Assembly (NCBI GenBank): GCA_020638735.1
Contig: JACKHZ010000009.1
Span: 248,001 to 312,000 of the forward strand
Reading direction: 5' to 3'
Length of the DNA: 64,000 bases
Source: Planctomycetota bacterium
Lineage (GTDB): Bacteria > Planctomycetota > UBA1135 > UBA2386
Positions 28,879 through 39,529 of the stretch are shown one piece after another (position 1 is the stretch's first letter; every line of letters begins with the position of its first letter). Below the pieces are notes generated by a model that had not been told where the DNA came from, did not search any database, and was given only the letters and a program-made list of their open reading frames with translations. Position numbers and translations under genes: made by a program.

Positions 28879-29291
28879 GCTGCGTTCGTCGCGATCGGCG
28901 CGCCTGGCTGACCGCCGCGGGCTGGCTCCTCGCGGCGACGCCGCTCGTGAGCGTCGCATGCCGACACGCTGCGCCGCCACCCATCGCGCCGAGCCTGAGC
29001 AACACCCTGTGGCGCCCCGGCGTCTATCGGCTGGCCACCTTCGACGACGCCTTCGTACTCGACCTCCGCGGCGACGGCAGCTTCACGCTGACCATCCAGC
29101 AAGGTCAATGCTCGGGCCGATGGCTGGCCGCATTCGGCGACGACGAACTGGCCAACCTGTCCGTGCAGGCCAGCACGCTCCAGACCTTGCCGGCCGGTCG
29201 CCAACTGGCCGCACAACTGCACGGCACGACGTTCACGTTCGTTTCCACGCCCGGCGTCGCGACAGTGACGTGCGGTACCCTGCCGCACTGA
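28875..29291 (+). CDS. Small putative lipoprotein, TTG start
   Basis: 138 residues. The best start is a TTG at 28875 overlapping the previous stop (TTGA); no in-frame ATG or GTG precedes the signal peptide. The hydrophobic stretch WLTAAGWLLAATPLVSVAC ends in a lipobox-like Cys. The mature part, about 110 residues (GVYRLATFDDAFVLDLRGDGSFTL), looks like a small beta barrel or lipocalin-like sheet, with two further Cys that may bond. Function unknown. Confidence 0.7.
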   Translation: MSCVRRDRRAWLTAAGWLLAATPLVSVACRHAAPPPIAPSLSNTLWRPGVYRLATFDDAFVLDLRGDGSFTLTIQQGQCSGRWLAAFGDDELANLSVQASTLQTLPAGRQLAAQLHGTTFTFVSTPGVATVTCGTLPH

Positions 29292-29348
29292 GGCTGGCGG
29301 TAGTGCGGCGTGCGGTTACCGGACCGTCGCGCGGCGGTACCGACGATC

Positions 29349-29696
29349 ATGAGGCGCTCGACGCTCCACCTGCTGGGCCCGCTGCTGCTCGCTGCCTGCG
29401 CCGCCACACCCGAGCGTCCCGTCGGCAACTACCGAACCTTGAACTGTTTCGGCGCGGACCAGCTCGAGTTGCACGGCGACGACACCTTCTTGCTCTCCTC
29501 GACCTTGCCGCCCGCATGGGCGGCCACGGGCCAGTGGACCATCGACCCTACGTGGGGAACGACACCGAGCCTGACCTTGATCCTCGCTGACGATCGTCCG
29601 GAGGTCCTCAGCACGATCGACACCCTGGGCCTGACGTGGGTGGGGGACGAAGTCGAAGTCTTCGCCGTCAACGGCGTCGTCGACCTGGGCTGGTAG
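29349..29696 (+). CDS. Small putative lipoprotein
   Basis: 115 residues from the ATG at 29349; signal peptide LHLLGPLLLAAC with lipobox Cys. The mature protein (VGNYRTLNCFGADQLELHGDDTFLLS, then GQWTIDPTWG and LGLTWVGDEVEVF) has the same pattern as the preceding gene: strand, Gly-Asp turn, strand, then a Trp-rich strand. The two may be distant paralogues. Function unknown. An upstream ATG at 29310 would add 13 residues and weaken the signal peptide. Confidence 0.7.
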   Translation: MRRSTLHLLGPLLLAACAATPERPVGNYRTLNCFGADQLELHGDDTFLLSSTLPPAWAATGQWTIDPTWGTTPSLTLILADDRPEVLSTIDTLGLTWVGDEVEVFAVNGVVDLGW

Positions 29697-29709
29697 CCAC
29701 CCGCCGCGA

Positions 29710-29728
29710 CTCGCGCATCCGACGCGAG
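29710..29728 (-). terminator. Hairpin downstream of tRNA-Pro
   Basis: CTCGCG and CGCGAG, six bases each with a 7-base loop, begin five bases beyond the tRNA 3' end. On the minus strand it is preceded by TTTC rather than followed by a T-run. It also lies between convergent transcripts. Confidence 0.35.
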
Positions 29729-29732
29729 AAAC

Positions 29733-29809
<77 letters not shown>

Positions 29810-29850
29810 ACCGGACGTCCACGGCATCGCTGCCGCGAATCGAGCGAGGA

Positions 29851-29879
29851 ACACTAGCCAGCGATCCGCACCGGGTCAA
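29851..29879 (-). promoter_or_regulatory. Sigma-70-type promoter for tRNA-Pro
   Basis: On the minus strand TTGACC (29874-29879) and TAGTGT (29851-29856) are separated by exactly 17 bases. Predicted transcription start is about 35 bases before the tRNA 5' end. One of the best vegetative promoter matches in the window. Confidence 0.7.
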
Positions 29880-30040
29880 GCGCGCTCCCGTCCAGACTCG
29901 ATTCCGCCCGCCTACGGGCCCGCAACCATGGGCGGCTCGGCTGCCCGCCGTCCGGATGAATGCACGGCCCCCAGTCGGTAAGGTCCGGCACAACCCCGCA
30001 GCGCGCGGACCGCTCGCGCCGCGGACCGCCCCGCCCCGAC

Positions 30041-31426
30041 ATGCGAACCCACCTGCTCATCCCGGAGATCCGCGAGCTGCTGGCCGAGGGCCGGCACGCG
30101 GACCTCGTGGCGGTGTTGGAGGACATGCACCCGTCGGACGCGGCGGCGATCCTGGGTGCGCTCGAAGTCGACGAATTGGCGACGGTGCTGCGGCACCTGC
30201 CGACGGACTACGAACGCGACGTCTTCGGCTACCTCGACTCCGAGGTCCAGCAGCGCTACGTCGAAGGCGCGGGCCGCGATCGCGTGCTGCAGGTGCTGTC
30301 GACGATGCTCAGCGACGACCGCGCCGAGTTCCTCGAGCGCCTCGACGAGCGCGTGCGCGAACAGCTGGTCTCGCTGCTGCCGCGCGCCGCGCGCGAGGAC
30401 CTGCTGCGTCGTAGCACGTTCCGCGAAGACCAGGTCGGCGCGTTCTTGAGCACCGACTACGCGGTGCTCAACCCGCAGTGGACCGCGGCGACCGCCGTCA
30501 ACGAGCTGCGCAGGCAGGCGCCGAGCCGCGAGACCATCTACTACAGCTACGTGCTCGACCGCTTCGGCAAGCTGGTCGGCTTCGTCTCGCTGCGCGACCT
30601 GATCCTCGCCAAGCCCCACCAGACGGTCAGCGAGATCATGAAGACCGAGCTGCTGTCGATCACCGCGGAGGCCGACCAGGAGGAAGCCGCGCGCATGATC
30701 CGCGACTACGACCTGCTGGCGCTGCCGGTGGTCGACTCGCAGAACCACCTCGTCGGCATCGTCACCCACGACGACGCGGTCGACATCGTCGAGGAGGAGG
30801 CGCAGGAGGACTTCGAGAAGATGGCCGGCGTCACCGGCCACGGCGTCGAGCCCGGCGACTACGACTACATGGACGAGCCCGTGTGGCGCCAGGTGCGCCG
30901 CCGCGCGCCGGTGATCTGCCTGCTGGCGGTGTTCTGGGTCGTCACCTCCACCATCATCGGCGCCTACGAGGAGACGCTGCAGACGCAGGTCCTGCTGATC
31001 TCGCTGCTGCCGATGGTGATGGCCACGGGCGGCATGGTCGGCACGCAGGCCAGCGCGCTCGTGATCCGCGCGCTGACGGTCGGCGACGTCGGCAAGGCGA
31101 CCGTCTCGCGCGTGGTCTGGAAGGAGCTGCGCGTCGCGGGCCTGATGGCGGCGCTGCTCGGCGTGATCGCGTTCTTCAACTCGATGGTCGTCAGCCGCAT
31201 GGAGGACGACCCGGACCCGGTGTCAACGGTGCTGCGCGCGGCGATGGTGATCGGCCTGGCGATGGTCGGCCACGTGGTGACCGCGGCGCTGCTCGGCGCG
31301 AGCACGCCGCTGGTGGTCAAGTACCTGCGCGGCGACCCGGCGATGATCAGCACGCCGGCGGTGACGGCGATCGCCGACCTGAGCGGCGCGGTGATCTACT
31401 TGTCGCTCGTCACGCTGATGCTGTGA
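30041..31426 (+). CDS. mgtE: Magnesium transporter MgtE
   Basis: 461 residues from the ATG at 30041. The N-terminal MgtE_N superhelix (about 5-130: LVAVLEDMHPSDAAAIL, LRHLPTDYERDVF) leads to a CBS pair (about 140-260: VLDRFGKLVGFVSLRDLIL and DYDLLALPVVDSQNHLVGIVTHDDAV). Five membrane spans follow from about 285, with signature PMVMATGGMVGTQASALVIRAL and late ISTPAVTAIADLSGAVIYL near the pore. The cytosolic domains gate the channel in response to Mg2+. The 3' end overlaps the convergent small gene by 17 bases. Confidence 0.96.
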   Translation: MRTHLLIPEIRELLAEGRHADLVAVLEDMHPSDAAAILGALEVDELATVLRHLPTDYERDVFGYLDSEVQQRYVEGAGRDRVLQVLSTMLSDDRAEFLERLDERVREQLVSLLPRAAREDLLRRSTFREDQVGAFLSTDYAVLNPQWTAATAVNELRRQAPSRETIYYSYVLDRFGKLVGFVSLRDLILAKPHQTVSEIMKTELLSITAEADQEEAARMIRDYDLLALPVVDSQNHLVGIVTHDDAVDIVEEEAQEDFEKMAGVTGHGVEPGDYDYMDEPVWRQVRRRAPVICLLAVFWVVTSTIIGAYEETLQTQVLLISLLPMVMATGGMVGTQASALVIRALTVGDVGKATVSRVVWKELRVAGLMAALLGVIAFFNSMVVSRMEDDPDPVSTVLRAAMVIGLAMVGHVVTAALLGASTPLVVKYLRGDPAMISTPAVTAIADLSGAVIYLSLVTLML

Positions 31427-31802
31427 TGCGCGGCGTGGGCACGACACAGGCGACCACGCCTTCGTGCACCGTCACTTCACGATCGGCGAACACATAGCGG
31501 GTGCTGTCGCCGAGCAGTTCGATGCCGCGCGGCGGCCCCAGCTGCGGCAGGACGCGCTCGACAGGCCGACCGACAAGGTCCTGCCCACAGCACGGCTCGG
31601 CGGAGCGACGCAGGTCGTCGCGGGCGACGGTGACGACACCGTCGACGAGCTGCACGGCGCCGAGCACGACGTCGCCGCCGACCGTCTCGTAGGCGAGCAG
31701 CAGCGCGCCGTCCTCGTGCAGGCAGCCGCGCGGCGCGCCGAAACGCGCGCAGACGGCGGCGAAGTCCGCACCGATCAGGGAAGCATGCGATACCGGTTTC
31801 AT
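31410..31802 (-). CDS. Small protein of unknown function
   Basis: 130 residues from the ATG at 31800-31802 (MKPVSHASLIGADF). No signal peptide or membrane span. The order of elements (FAAVCARFGAPRG, LLLAYETVGGDVVLGAVQLVDGVV, then a second copy-like LVGRPVERVLPQLGPPRGIELL, TRYVFADREVTVHEGVV) suggests two small repeated units, each a helix, G-x-P turn and strands, vaguely like the SmpA/OmlA fold. It overlaps the end of convergent mgtE by 17 bases. Amino-acid balance supports a real gene, but there is no recognised family. Confidence 0.6.
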   Translation of the reverse strand: MKPVSHASLIGADFAAVCARFGAPRGCLHEDGALLLAYETVGGDVVLGAVQLVDGVVTVARDDLRRSAEPCCGQDLVGRPVERVLPQLGPPRGIELLGDSTRYVFADREVTVHEGVVACVVPTPRITASA

Positions 31803-31948
31803 GACGGACTCCGACCCGCTGGGTTGGTTCACCGCGAACAGTCTGGCGAAGGGCGTGAAGGATGTGCGACCACCCGACGAACTCCCGGTCAAGCCGAGCG
31901 CGCGCTCGCGTCCGGCCGATCGACGCCCGTCGCGGCGCGCCTATTCCT

Positions 31949-33607
31949 TCAGCGCCAGAAGTAGTGCCACTCGGCGGTCAGCGAGGTGTCCTGCCCGGGC
32001 TGCAGGTCGAGGTGCCAATCGACCTTGCCGAAGCCGTTCCAGCGGAACCACCACCACGGCCAGCTCCACCACCCCCACCACATCGGCCGCACGCCGTCGT
32101 CCCAGACGCGAGCCAGGTCGACCTGGTGGAACACCCCGTCGTGGTCGGCGGCGTCGATCAGGCCCAGCACGTTGCGCTGCACCTCGATCGTCACCGGGGC
32201 CTGCTTGAGGTTCTTCAGCGTGATCGTGCCGAGCAGATCGATGCGCTGGTAGTTGTCGCCATTGAGCAGCACTGGTCCGGTCCGCCCGGCTTCGCGCTCG
32301 TCCGTCGACACCTTGATGTCGATCGCGGTGTTGATCTCCAGGTCCGACGTGCCGCCGCGCGACGTGTAGAACACCTGCGACTGCGCCAGCAGCCGCCCCT
32401 GCTCGAACACCAGCGCCGGCGCCGTCGTCAGCGGCGTGTCGCTGCCGTTCTCGAGCCGCAGCACGTGCCGCGCCTTCGGCGCCGCCATCATGCGCGCGAG
32501 CTCGAACACGCGCTGGTCCTGCAGATTGCGCTGGTATTCCTGCGGCGGCGCGAGCGGCACGTCGAGCCGGTAGACGTCGCGGTACCGCAGCTCGCTCTTC
32601 CGCACCGGCAACACCATGCGCTCGCCCTTCTTCAGCGTCACGTGCTCGACGGTGAAGACGAACAGGTCCTCGTTGCTCGTGCCGCCGTCGACCTCGGGTT
32701 CTGGTGCGTCCTGGGCGACGTCGCGGAAGCCGCCGCTGCGACGCTCCAGCTGCGTCATCAGGCCGTTGCTGAGCATGTTGCCGAACTGCGAGTACTGCGT
32801 CTGCGCCGCGACCTGCGCCGCCTGCTGCTGCAGCGAGATCGGGTCGACCATGTTCTCGAAGACGAACCTCGGCACTCCGATCACCAGGTGCACGTCGGCG
32901 TCGACCAGGTCGATCAGGTCGTTGACCAGCGTCGCCTGCAGCGCGACCGCGGCCTTGCCGCTGCCGTCGCCGGCGAGCTCGATGCGGTACGACGGGATCC
33001 AGCGCAGTCCGCGCTGAACGTAGACGACGCCGACCTTGGCCGCCGGGCCACCGCCGGCGATGCGCAGCGAGAGACGGTCCCGGGCGACCTTTCGCTCGAT
33101 CTCGGTGGCGACATCGCCCTGTAGCTCCAGTTCGCGCACCCGACCGATCGACAGCGCGCGCTTGCCGGCGGCGGTCTCGACCAGCAGCAGGTCGTCGTTG
33201 TCGCCCAGCAGGTCGCGCAGCGTGCAGGCCAGCCGCTCGCCGGTGTCGAGCTGCAGCACGGCGGCGCGGCCGAGGTTGGCGCCCGCCAGCTGCCGCAGGT
33301 CGGCCGGCTCGACGCGCTCGGTGACGTCGACCCGGCCGGCCGTCGCCGAGACCAGCCGCGCCCCGTCGCTGGCGTAGGGCCAGAAGGTCCCGAGCACCGG
33401 CGCCGGCAGCTCGTCGAGCACGACCTCGCCGCCGGCGTCGGCGGGCAGCGGCGCCTCGCGCAGCACGAAGGCGTGGCCGTCCTTGAACACGGTGACTTCG
33501 CGCACCGGCAGCGACGTCGTCGGCACGGTCGCGGGCTGCTGCGCGGAAGCGGCGACGGAGAGCGCCGCAGTCAGCGCGGCGACCATCAGGTTGGGGTTCG
33601 TTCTCAT
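31949..33607 (-). CDS. Exported DUF4139-type protein
   Basis: 552 residues from the ATG at 33605-33607. Signal peptide MVAALTAALSVAASAQQ. Residues 35-140 form the N-terminal DUF4140-like part (VREVTVFKDGHAFVLREAPLP); from about 205 the DUF4139 core appears (VVYVQRGLRWIPSYRIEL, then VNDLIDLVDADVHLVIGVPRFVFE). The C-terminus is unusual in its Trp-rich block MWWGWWSWPWWWFRWNGFG near residue 520. The family is uncharacterised; mucoid or cell-surface roles have been proposed in other bacteria. Predicted extracytoplasmic. Confidence 0.82.
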   Translation of the reverse strand: MRTNPNLMVAALTAALSVAASAQQPATVPTTSLPVREVTVFKDGHAFVLREAPLPADAGGEVVLDELPAPVLGTFWPYASDGARLVSATAGRVDVTERVEPADLRQLAGANLGRAAVLQLDTGERLACTLRDLLGDNDDLLLVETAAGKRALSIGRVRELELQGDVATEIERKVARDRLSLRIAGGGPAAKVGVVYVQRGLRWIPSYRIELAGDGSGKAAVALQATLVNDLIDLVDADVHLVIGVPRFVFENMVDPISLQQQAAQVAAQTQYSQFGNMLSNGLMTQLERRSGGFRDVAQDAPEPEVDGGTSNEDLFVFTVEHVTLKKGERMVLPVRKSELRYRDVYRLDVPLAPPQEYQRNLQDQRVFELARMMAAPKARHVLRLENGSDTPLTTAPALVFEQGRLLAQSQVFYTSRGGTSDLEINTAIDIKVSTDEREAGRTGPVLLNGDNYQRIDLLGTITLKNLKQAPVTIEVQRNVLGLIDAADHDGVFHQVDLARVWDDGVRPMWWGWWSWPWWWFRWNGFGKVDWHLDLQPGQDTSLTAEWHYFWR

Positions 33608-33642
33608 GGGGTCCTCGACGGCGCCCGATCGGCGCATCGACG

Positions 33643-33664
33643 AACCTAACGCGATCCCTTCGGC
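33643..33664 (-). promoter_or_regulatory. Shared upstream element GCCGAAGGG-N7-TAGGTT
   Basis: On the minus strand GCCGAAGGG is followed after 7 bases by TAGGTT, 36 bases before the DUF4139 start. The same arrangement, with TAGGAT, lies upstream of the DUF2167 gene at 52727-52748. TAGGTT may be a -10 element and the 9-mer an operator or unusual sigma contact. Chance is possible in GC-rich DNA. Confidence 0.3.
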
Positions 33665-33689
33665 CGCTGTGTAGGCGCTCTGTAAGGCC

Positions 33690-34103
33690 CTACCGCACGC
33701 TCGCCGGCAACACGACCCCGCATTCGAGCGCGATCCAACGCCGCACCTTGGCCGACGTGTAGCCGCGCTCGAGCAGGAAGCGCTCGACGCCGCGCTTGTC
33801 CTCGCGCAGGCCGTCGAGAGCATCACGCAGCGAAGCCAGCTCGGATGCGGCGCGGGCGCGCTCGTCGCGCTCGCGGTGCTGCTCGCGCCAGTCGTGGATC
33901 CCGCTCCACGACAGCGGCACGCCGAACAGCGCGCCGAAGCCGAAGAAGAGCACGCCGTAGTAGGAGATGCCGTAGGTCGACAGCACGACCGCCGCCATGC
34001 CGACGATGCCGATGCCGGTGGCCATGCGCACCCACGGCGGCAGCACCATCAGCTGCGCCAGCAGGCTCGGGCGCGTCGCCGAGCGAAGTTCAGGCGACGT
34101 CAC
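33690..34103 (-). CDS. Small membrane protein with coiled coil (paralogue of the next gene)
   Basis: 137 residues from a GTG at 34101-34103, preceded by a good ribosome site (GAGGGAGGAAG) that lies inside the upstream gene. Two hydrophobic spans (VRMATGIGIVGMAAVVLSTYG and YYGVLFFGFGALFGVPL) are followed by a charged helix and a C-terminal motif VERFLLERGYTSAKVRRWIALE. The layout and the final motif match the upstream protein (VARQLQQRGYREYFVRQWI), so the two are tandem paralogues. Both are placed just after sdhB. Function unknown. Confidence 0.75.
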   Translation of the reverse strand: MTSPELRSATRPSLLAQLMVLPPWVRMATGIGIVGMAAVVLSTYGISYYGVLFFGFGALFGVPLSWSGIHDWREQHRERDERARAASELASLRDALDGLREDKRGVERFLLERGYTSAKVRRWIALECGVVLPASVR

Positions 34104-34473
34104 CTTCCTCCCTCGCTCGCGCGACGATCCACTGGCGCACGAAGTACTCGCGGTAGCCGCGCTGCTGCAGCTGCCGTGCGACGTTGTCACCGCGGCGACG
34201 CCACTCGGCGATGGCCTGCCGCAGCTCCGCCCATTCGGCATCGACACGGCCGAGTTCGGCGGCCACCACCGCCTGCCGCCGCAGCTCGCGCCATCCGCCG
34301 ACGAACAGCACCAGACCGAACAGGAACAGCGCCAGGCTGCCGTACCAGATCACGCCGCGCCCCCACAGATCGAGCACACCGGCGACAGCGACCGCCACCA
34401 GCGCGAGGCCCACCCACACGCGAGCCTTCGGCGAGAGCCCGAGCAGGTGCTGGGCGATGGCGGACTCCTTCAC
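34090..34473 (-). CDS. Small membrane protein with coiled coil (paralogue of the previous gene)
   Basis: 127 residues from a GTG at 34471-34473, two bases after the sdhB stop. Two spans (VWVGLALVAVAVAGVLDLW and IWYGSLALFLFGLVLFVGGW) precede a Glu/Arg-rich helix (about 70-100) and the RGY-x4-VRQW tail shared with its neighbour. Its stop lies 14 bases inside the start region of the paralogue. The spacing implies co-transcription with sdhCAB, but no known accessory family of succinate dehydrogenase fits. Confidence 0.75.
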   Translation of the reverse strand: MKESAIAQHLLGLSPKARVWVGLALVAVAVAGVLDLWGRGVIWYGSLALFLFGLVLFVGGWRELRRQAVVAAELGRVDAEWAELRQAIAEWRRRGDNVARQLQQRGYREYFVRQWIVARAREEGDVA

Positions 34474-34475
34474 CC

Positions 34476-35236
34476 CTACTCCTCGGTGACCTTGGCGCGC
34501 AGGTACTCGCGGTTCATCTCCGCGATCACGCGCACCGGGATCTCCTTCGGGCAGGCGGCTTCGCACTCGTACTGGTTGGTGCAGTTGCCGAAGCCCTCGG
34601 CGTCCATCGTCGCGACCAGGTTGCGGGCGCGCTCCGCGCGCTCGACCCGGCCCTGCGGCAGGTGCGCGAAGTGCGACACCTTGGCGCCGACGAACAGCAT
34701 CGCCGAGGCGTTCTTGCAGGCCGCGACGCAGGCGCCGCAGCCGATGCAGGTCGCCGCGTCGAAGGCGCGGTCGGCGTCGGCCTTCGGCACCGGGATCGCG
34801 TTGGCGTCCTGCGGCGCGCCGGTGTTGACCGACACGAACGCGCCCGACTGCACGATGCGATCGAAGGCCGAGCGGTCGACGACCAGGTCGCGCACCACCG
34901 GGAACGCCGACGCGCGCCACGGCTCGATCCAGATCTCGGCGCCGTCCTTGAAGCTGCGCATGTGCAGCTGGCACGCCGTGGTACCGCCCTCCGGACCGTG
35001 CGGGCGGCCGTTGATGACCACGCCGCACGAGCCGCAGATGCCCTCGCGGCAATCGTGATCGAAGGCGACCGGCTCCTGACCTTCCTTGATCAGCTTCTCG
35101 TTGAGCACGTCGAGCATCTCGAGGAACGACATGTCCGACGAGACGCCGTCCAGCTCGTAGCGGACCATCGCGCCGTCGCGACGGAAGTCCGACTTCGTGC
35201 TGGGTTGAGACTGACGCCAGATGTGCAGCGTGACCT

Positions 35237-35240
<4 letters not shown>
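34476..35240 (-). CDS. sdhB: Succinate dehydrogenase/fumarate reductase iron-sulfur subunit
   Basis: 254 residues from a GTG at 35238-35240, which overlaps the sdhA stop (GTGA) and has GAGGAG six bases upstream. The 2Fe-2S domain shows FDHDCREGICGSCGVVINGRPHG with a later Cys in TTACQLH. The 4Fe-4S and 3Fe-4S cysteines are in CIGCGACVAACKN and NCTNQYECEAACPKEIP. The sequence resembles the sdhB of b558-type complexes found in Bacteroidetes, Bdellovibrio and Chlamydia relatives. It carries electrons from the flavin to the membrane anchor. Confidence 0.96.
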
Positions 35241-37141
<1,901 letters not shown>

Positions 37142-37145
<4 letters not shown>

Positions 37146-37831
37146 GGCTTCACCTCCACGATGCCGGTCAGCACCGACAGCGCCAGCAGCGCGTTGCCGC
37201 CGGCGATCAAAAGCGCAAGCAGGAACGACACGGTCTTGATCATCTTGGTGTAGCGCGCGTGGTGGAACCCGAGCGTCTGCGCGAAGCTCTGGATGCCGTG
37301 GCTCAGGTGCAGGAACAGCACCACCTGGAAGGCCGCGTAGGCGAGCGCGATCGCCGGCACCTGGAAGCTCGACGTGACCATCGCGTAGACGTCGTGGCCC
37401 TCGGCGCCCATCGCCTTCTTCGCGTAGTAGTCGGGGTTGGTGACGCCGAACGTGAAGTGCAGCAGGTGGTAGACGACGAACACCAGCAGCGACAGCCCGC
37501 TCAGCACCATCGAGCGCGACGCGAACGACGCCTGCAGCGTGTCGGGCTTCTGGTAGGCGACCGGTCGCGCCGCCTTGTTGGCGCGCGACAGCCGCACGCC
37601 GGTGGCGACGTGCAGGACGAAGATCGCCAGCAGGCCGATGCGGGCCACCCAAAGGAGCGCGCCGCGGTCGGCCAGCCACTTGGCGTAGTGGTTGATCGCC
37701 TCGGGCCCCTGGAAGAGCTGCAGGTTGCCGAGCAGGTGAGCGATGACGAAGCCGAACAGCAGCACGCCGGTGACCGCCATGGTCACCTTGCCGCCGATCG
37801 ACGACCGCCAGAACGAAGACAGCCAGGTCAT
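37142..37831 (-). CDS. sdhC: Succinate dehydrogenase cytochrome b558 subunit
   Basis: 229 residues from the ATG at 37829-37831 (MTWLSSFWRSSIGGK). Five membrane spans; haem-ligand candidates are His in GFVIAHLLGNLQLF, LHVATGVRLS, VVYHLLHFTFG and LHLSHGIQSFAQTLG. This single large anchor is the b558 type with two haems, used by Bacteroidetes and epsilonproteobacteria, not the SdhC/SdhD pair. First gene of sdhCAB, followed by sdhA with a four-base overlap. Confidence 0.93.
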
Positions 37832-37886
37832 GGGTGCAAAGACGATCCGGAGTCGGGCCGTCGAATGCAACATCCAGCACGTGGGC

Positions 37887-38465
37887 TCAAGTGCGCGCGC
37901 GGCCGAGCGGCGTCTTGCCCATCGACACCAGCCCCCGCAACGCGTCGGCGGCGCGCAGGTCGAGGCGCCGCAGCCGGTCCGGCGGCAGCAGCAGCAACCG
38001 GCCGTTGGTCGGGTTGGGCGAGCTGGGCACGAACACCACCGTGTGCTCGACGCCGTCGGGTCCTGGCGCCCGGCCGGTGACCAGGCCGATCTCGAAGCCG
38101 CCGCCGCCGTCGATCGGCACCGCCACCACCGCCTCGAAGAAGCGGTCGCGCGACGAGTCGTAGCCGAGCACCTCCTTCAGCGACTGATAGAGGGTGCCGC
38201 CGAGCGGCAGGTTCTCCAGCATGCGGTCGACCCGCCGCCACAGCCACCGGCCGAAGAACGACGTCACGAACAGCCCGACCAGGTAGATCGTCACCAGGGC
38301 CGCCAGCAGGCCGAGCCCGGGGAAGTAGAACGGCACGTGCGCCCGCCACGACTCCGACAGGGTCGTCTCGAGCCACAGGATGCCGAGCACGGTGCCGCCG
38401 AACGGCAGCAGGGCGACGATGCCGGCGACGAAGCAGCGGGTGAGGTGGCGCGAGGGACCGGTCAT
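37887..38465 (-). CDS. DUF502 family membrane protein
   Basis: 192 residues from the ATG at 38463-38465. Two membrane spans (CFVAGIVALLPFGGTVLGILW and GLGLLAALVTIYLVGLFVTSFFG) precede the DUF502 motif block LPLGGTLYQSLKEVLGY and a soluble C-terminal half (VVFVPSSPNPTNGRLLLLPPDRL). The family is widespread, with no defined biochemical function; some plant members relate to trafficking. It lies 55 bases upstream of sdhC and 82 downstream of ispH in the same direction. Confidence 0.88.
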   Translation of the reverse strand: MTGPSRHLTRCFVAGIVALLPFGGTVLGILWLETTLSESWRAHVPFYFPGLGLLAALVTIYLVGLFVTSFFGRWLWRRVDRMLENLPLGGTLYQSLKEVLGYDSSRDRFFEAVVAVPIDGGGGFEIGLVTGRAPGPDGVEHTVVFVPSSPNPTNGRLLLLPPDRLRRLDLRAADALRGLVSMGKTPLGRART

Positions 38466-38547
38466 GCGCGGCGCAGCATAGGATCCGGGCGGCGACGGCC
38501 CCGGGCGCATTTCGTCGGCATCGCGGGGAACTGCACGAACCGGCGTG

Positions 38548-39408
38548 TCAGCTGGCCCGGACCGGGGCGGTGGCCGCGAGAAGACACAGCCAACGGTGCA
38601 CGCGTTCGATCGTCTCCGGCAATGTCGACGTCCCGGCGGTCAGGCCCACCGCGCGCCGACCTTCGAACCACCCCGGAACCAGCTCGCGCTCGCTCTCGAC
38701 GTGGCAGGTCGGCACCCCGCGCGCACGACCGCGCTCGGCGAGCTTCCTGGTGTTGTTGGAGTCGCGCCCGCCCACCACCACCAGCGCGTCGACGCGGGGC
38801 AACAGCTCCTCGAGCGCGCGGCCGCGCGCCTTGGTCGGGTTGCAGACGGTGTCGATCAGCCGCACGTCGGCGTGCGGGTTGGCGGCGCGGATCGCGGCGA
38901 AGGTCGCCGCGACGCGTTCGTCCGGCGTGGTCGTCTGGCAGACCACGCCGAGGCGCGCCTCCGGCCAGCGCTGCACCTGCTCGGGCCCGGCCACCACCAC
39001 CGGCCGCTGCAGATCCTCGACGATGCCGCGCACCTCGACGTGCTCGGCGCGACCGATCACGACCACCCGCCGCCCCTCGCGCTCGAGCAGCTGCGCCGCC
39101 TCGTGCGCGCGCCGCACCAGCGGACAGGTCGTGTCGAGGATCTGCTTGCCGGCCGCGGCCAGACGGGCCCGTTCGCGGTCGCTGACGCCGTGCGCGGTGA
39201 TCAGCACAGCCGGCGTGGCGGGCACCGCCCGGGCCCGCTCCGGCGAACGGCGGAACCCGCGCGCGTCGAGCCGCGCCAGCACCTCGCCGTTGTGTACCAG
39301 CTCGCCGTGCATCGTCACCTGGTCGGGCTGCTCGACCTGTTCGGTCGCCGCCAGCGCGTCGCGCACGCCAAAGCACATTCCCATCGCATCCGCTCGCAAG
39401 ATCTGCAT
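38548..39408 (-). CDS. ispH: 4-hydroxy-3-methylbut-2-enyl diphosphate reductase IspH
   Basis: 286 residues. The three Cys that bind the [4Fe-4S] cluster are Cys12 (GMCFGV), Cys95 (DTTCPLV) and Cys189 (DTVCNPT); the active-site Glu is in EHVEVRG. The enzyme makes IPP and DMAPP in the last step of the MEP isoprenoid pathway. ATG at 39406-39408 with GGAGG seven bases upstream. A good promoter lies at 39430-39457. Shorter than many homologues (about 310), but all motifs are complete. Confidence 0.96.
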   Translation of the reverse strand: MQILRADAMGMCFGVRDALAATEQVEQPDQVTMHGELVHNGEVLARLDARGFRRSPERARAVPATPAVLITAHGVSDRERARLAAAGKQILDTTCPLVRRAHEAAQLLEREGRRVVVIGRAEHVEVRGIVEDLQRPVVVAGPEQVQRWPEARLGVVCQTTTPDERVAATFAAIRAANPHADVRLIDTVCNPTKARGRALEELLPRVDALVVVGGRDSNNTRKLAERGRARGVPTCHVESERELVPGWFEGRRAVGLTAGTSTLPETIERVHRWLCLLAATAPVRAS

Positions 39409-39429
39409 GGTCGCCTCCGTGCGCTTTGC

Positions 39430-39457
39430 ATTGTAAAGCACTTGCCAGAGAGTGCAA
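39430..39457 (-). promoter_or_regulatory. Promoter of ispH
   Basis: Minus-strand TTGCAC (39452-39457) and TACAAT (39430-39435) with a 16-base spacer, ending 21 bases before the ATG. An inverted repeat GCACT-N8-AGTGC (39438-39455) lies within the spacer and touches the -35, a possible operator. The region is markedly AT-richer than its surroundings. Confidence 0.65.
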
Positions 39458-39529
39458 CCCCCTGACCGTAGGCGAACCGGGGACCACGACCCGGCGACGG
39501 CCGGGCCCGCCTCTTGTATGCAGGCCGAC

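Noticed and set aside
34090..35052. 320-codon frame covering the small membrane protein and part of sdhB
   Set aside because: Only the part from the GTG at 34473 has natural composition; the rest is out of phase with sdhB.
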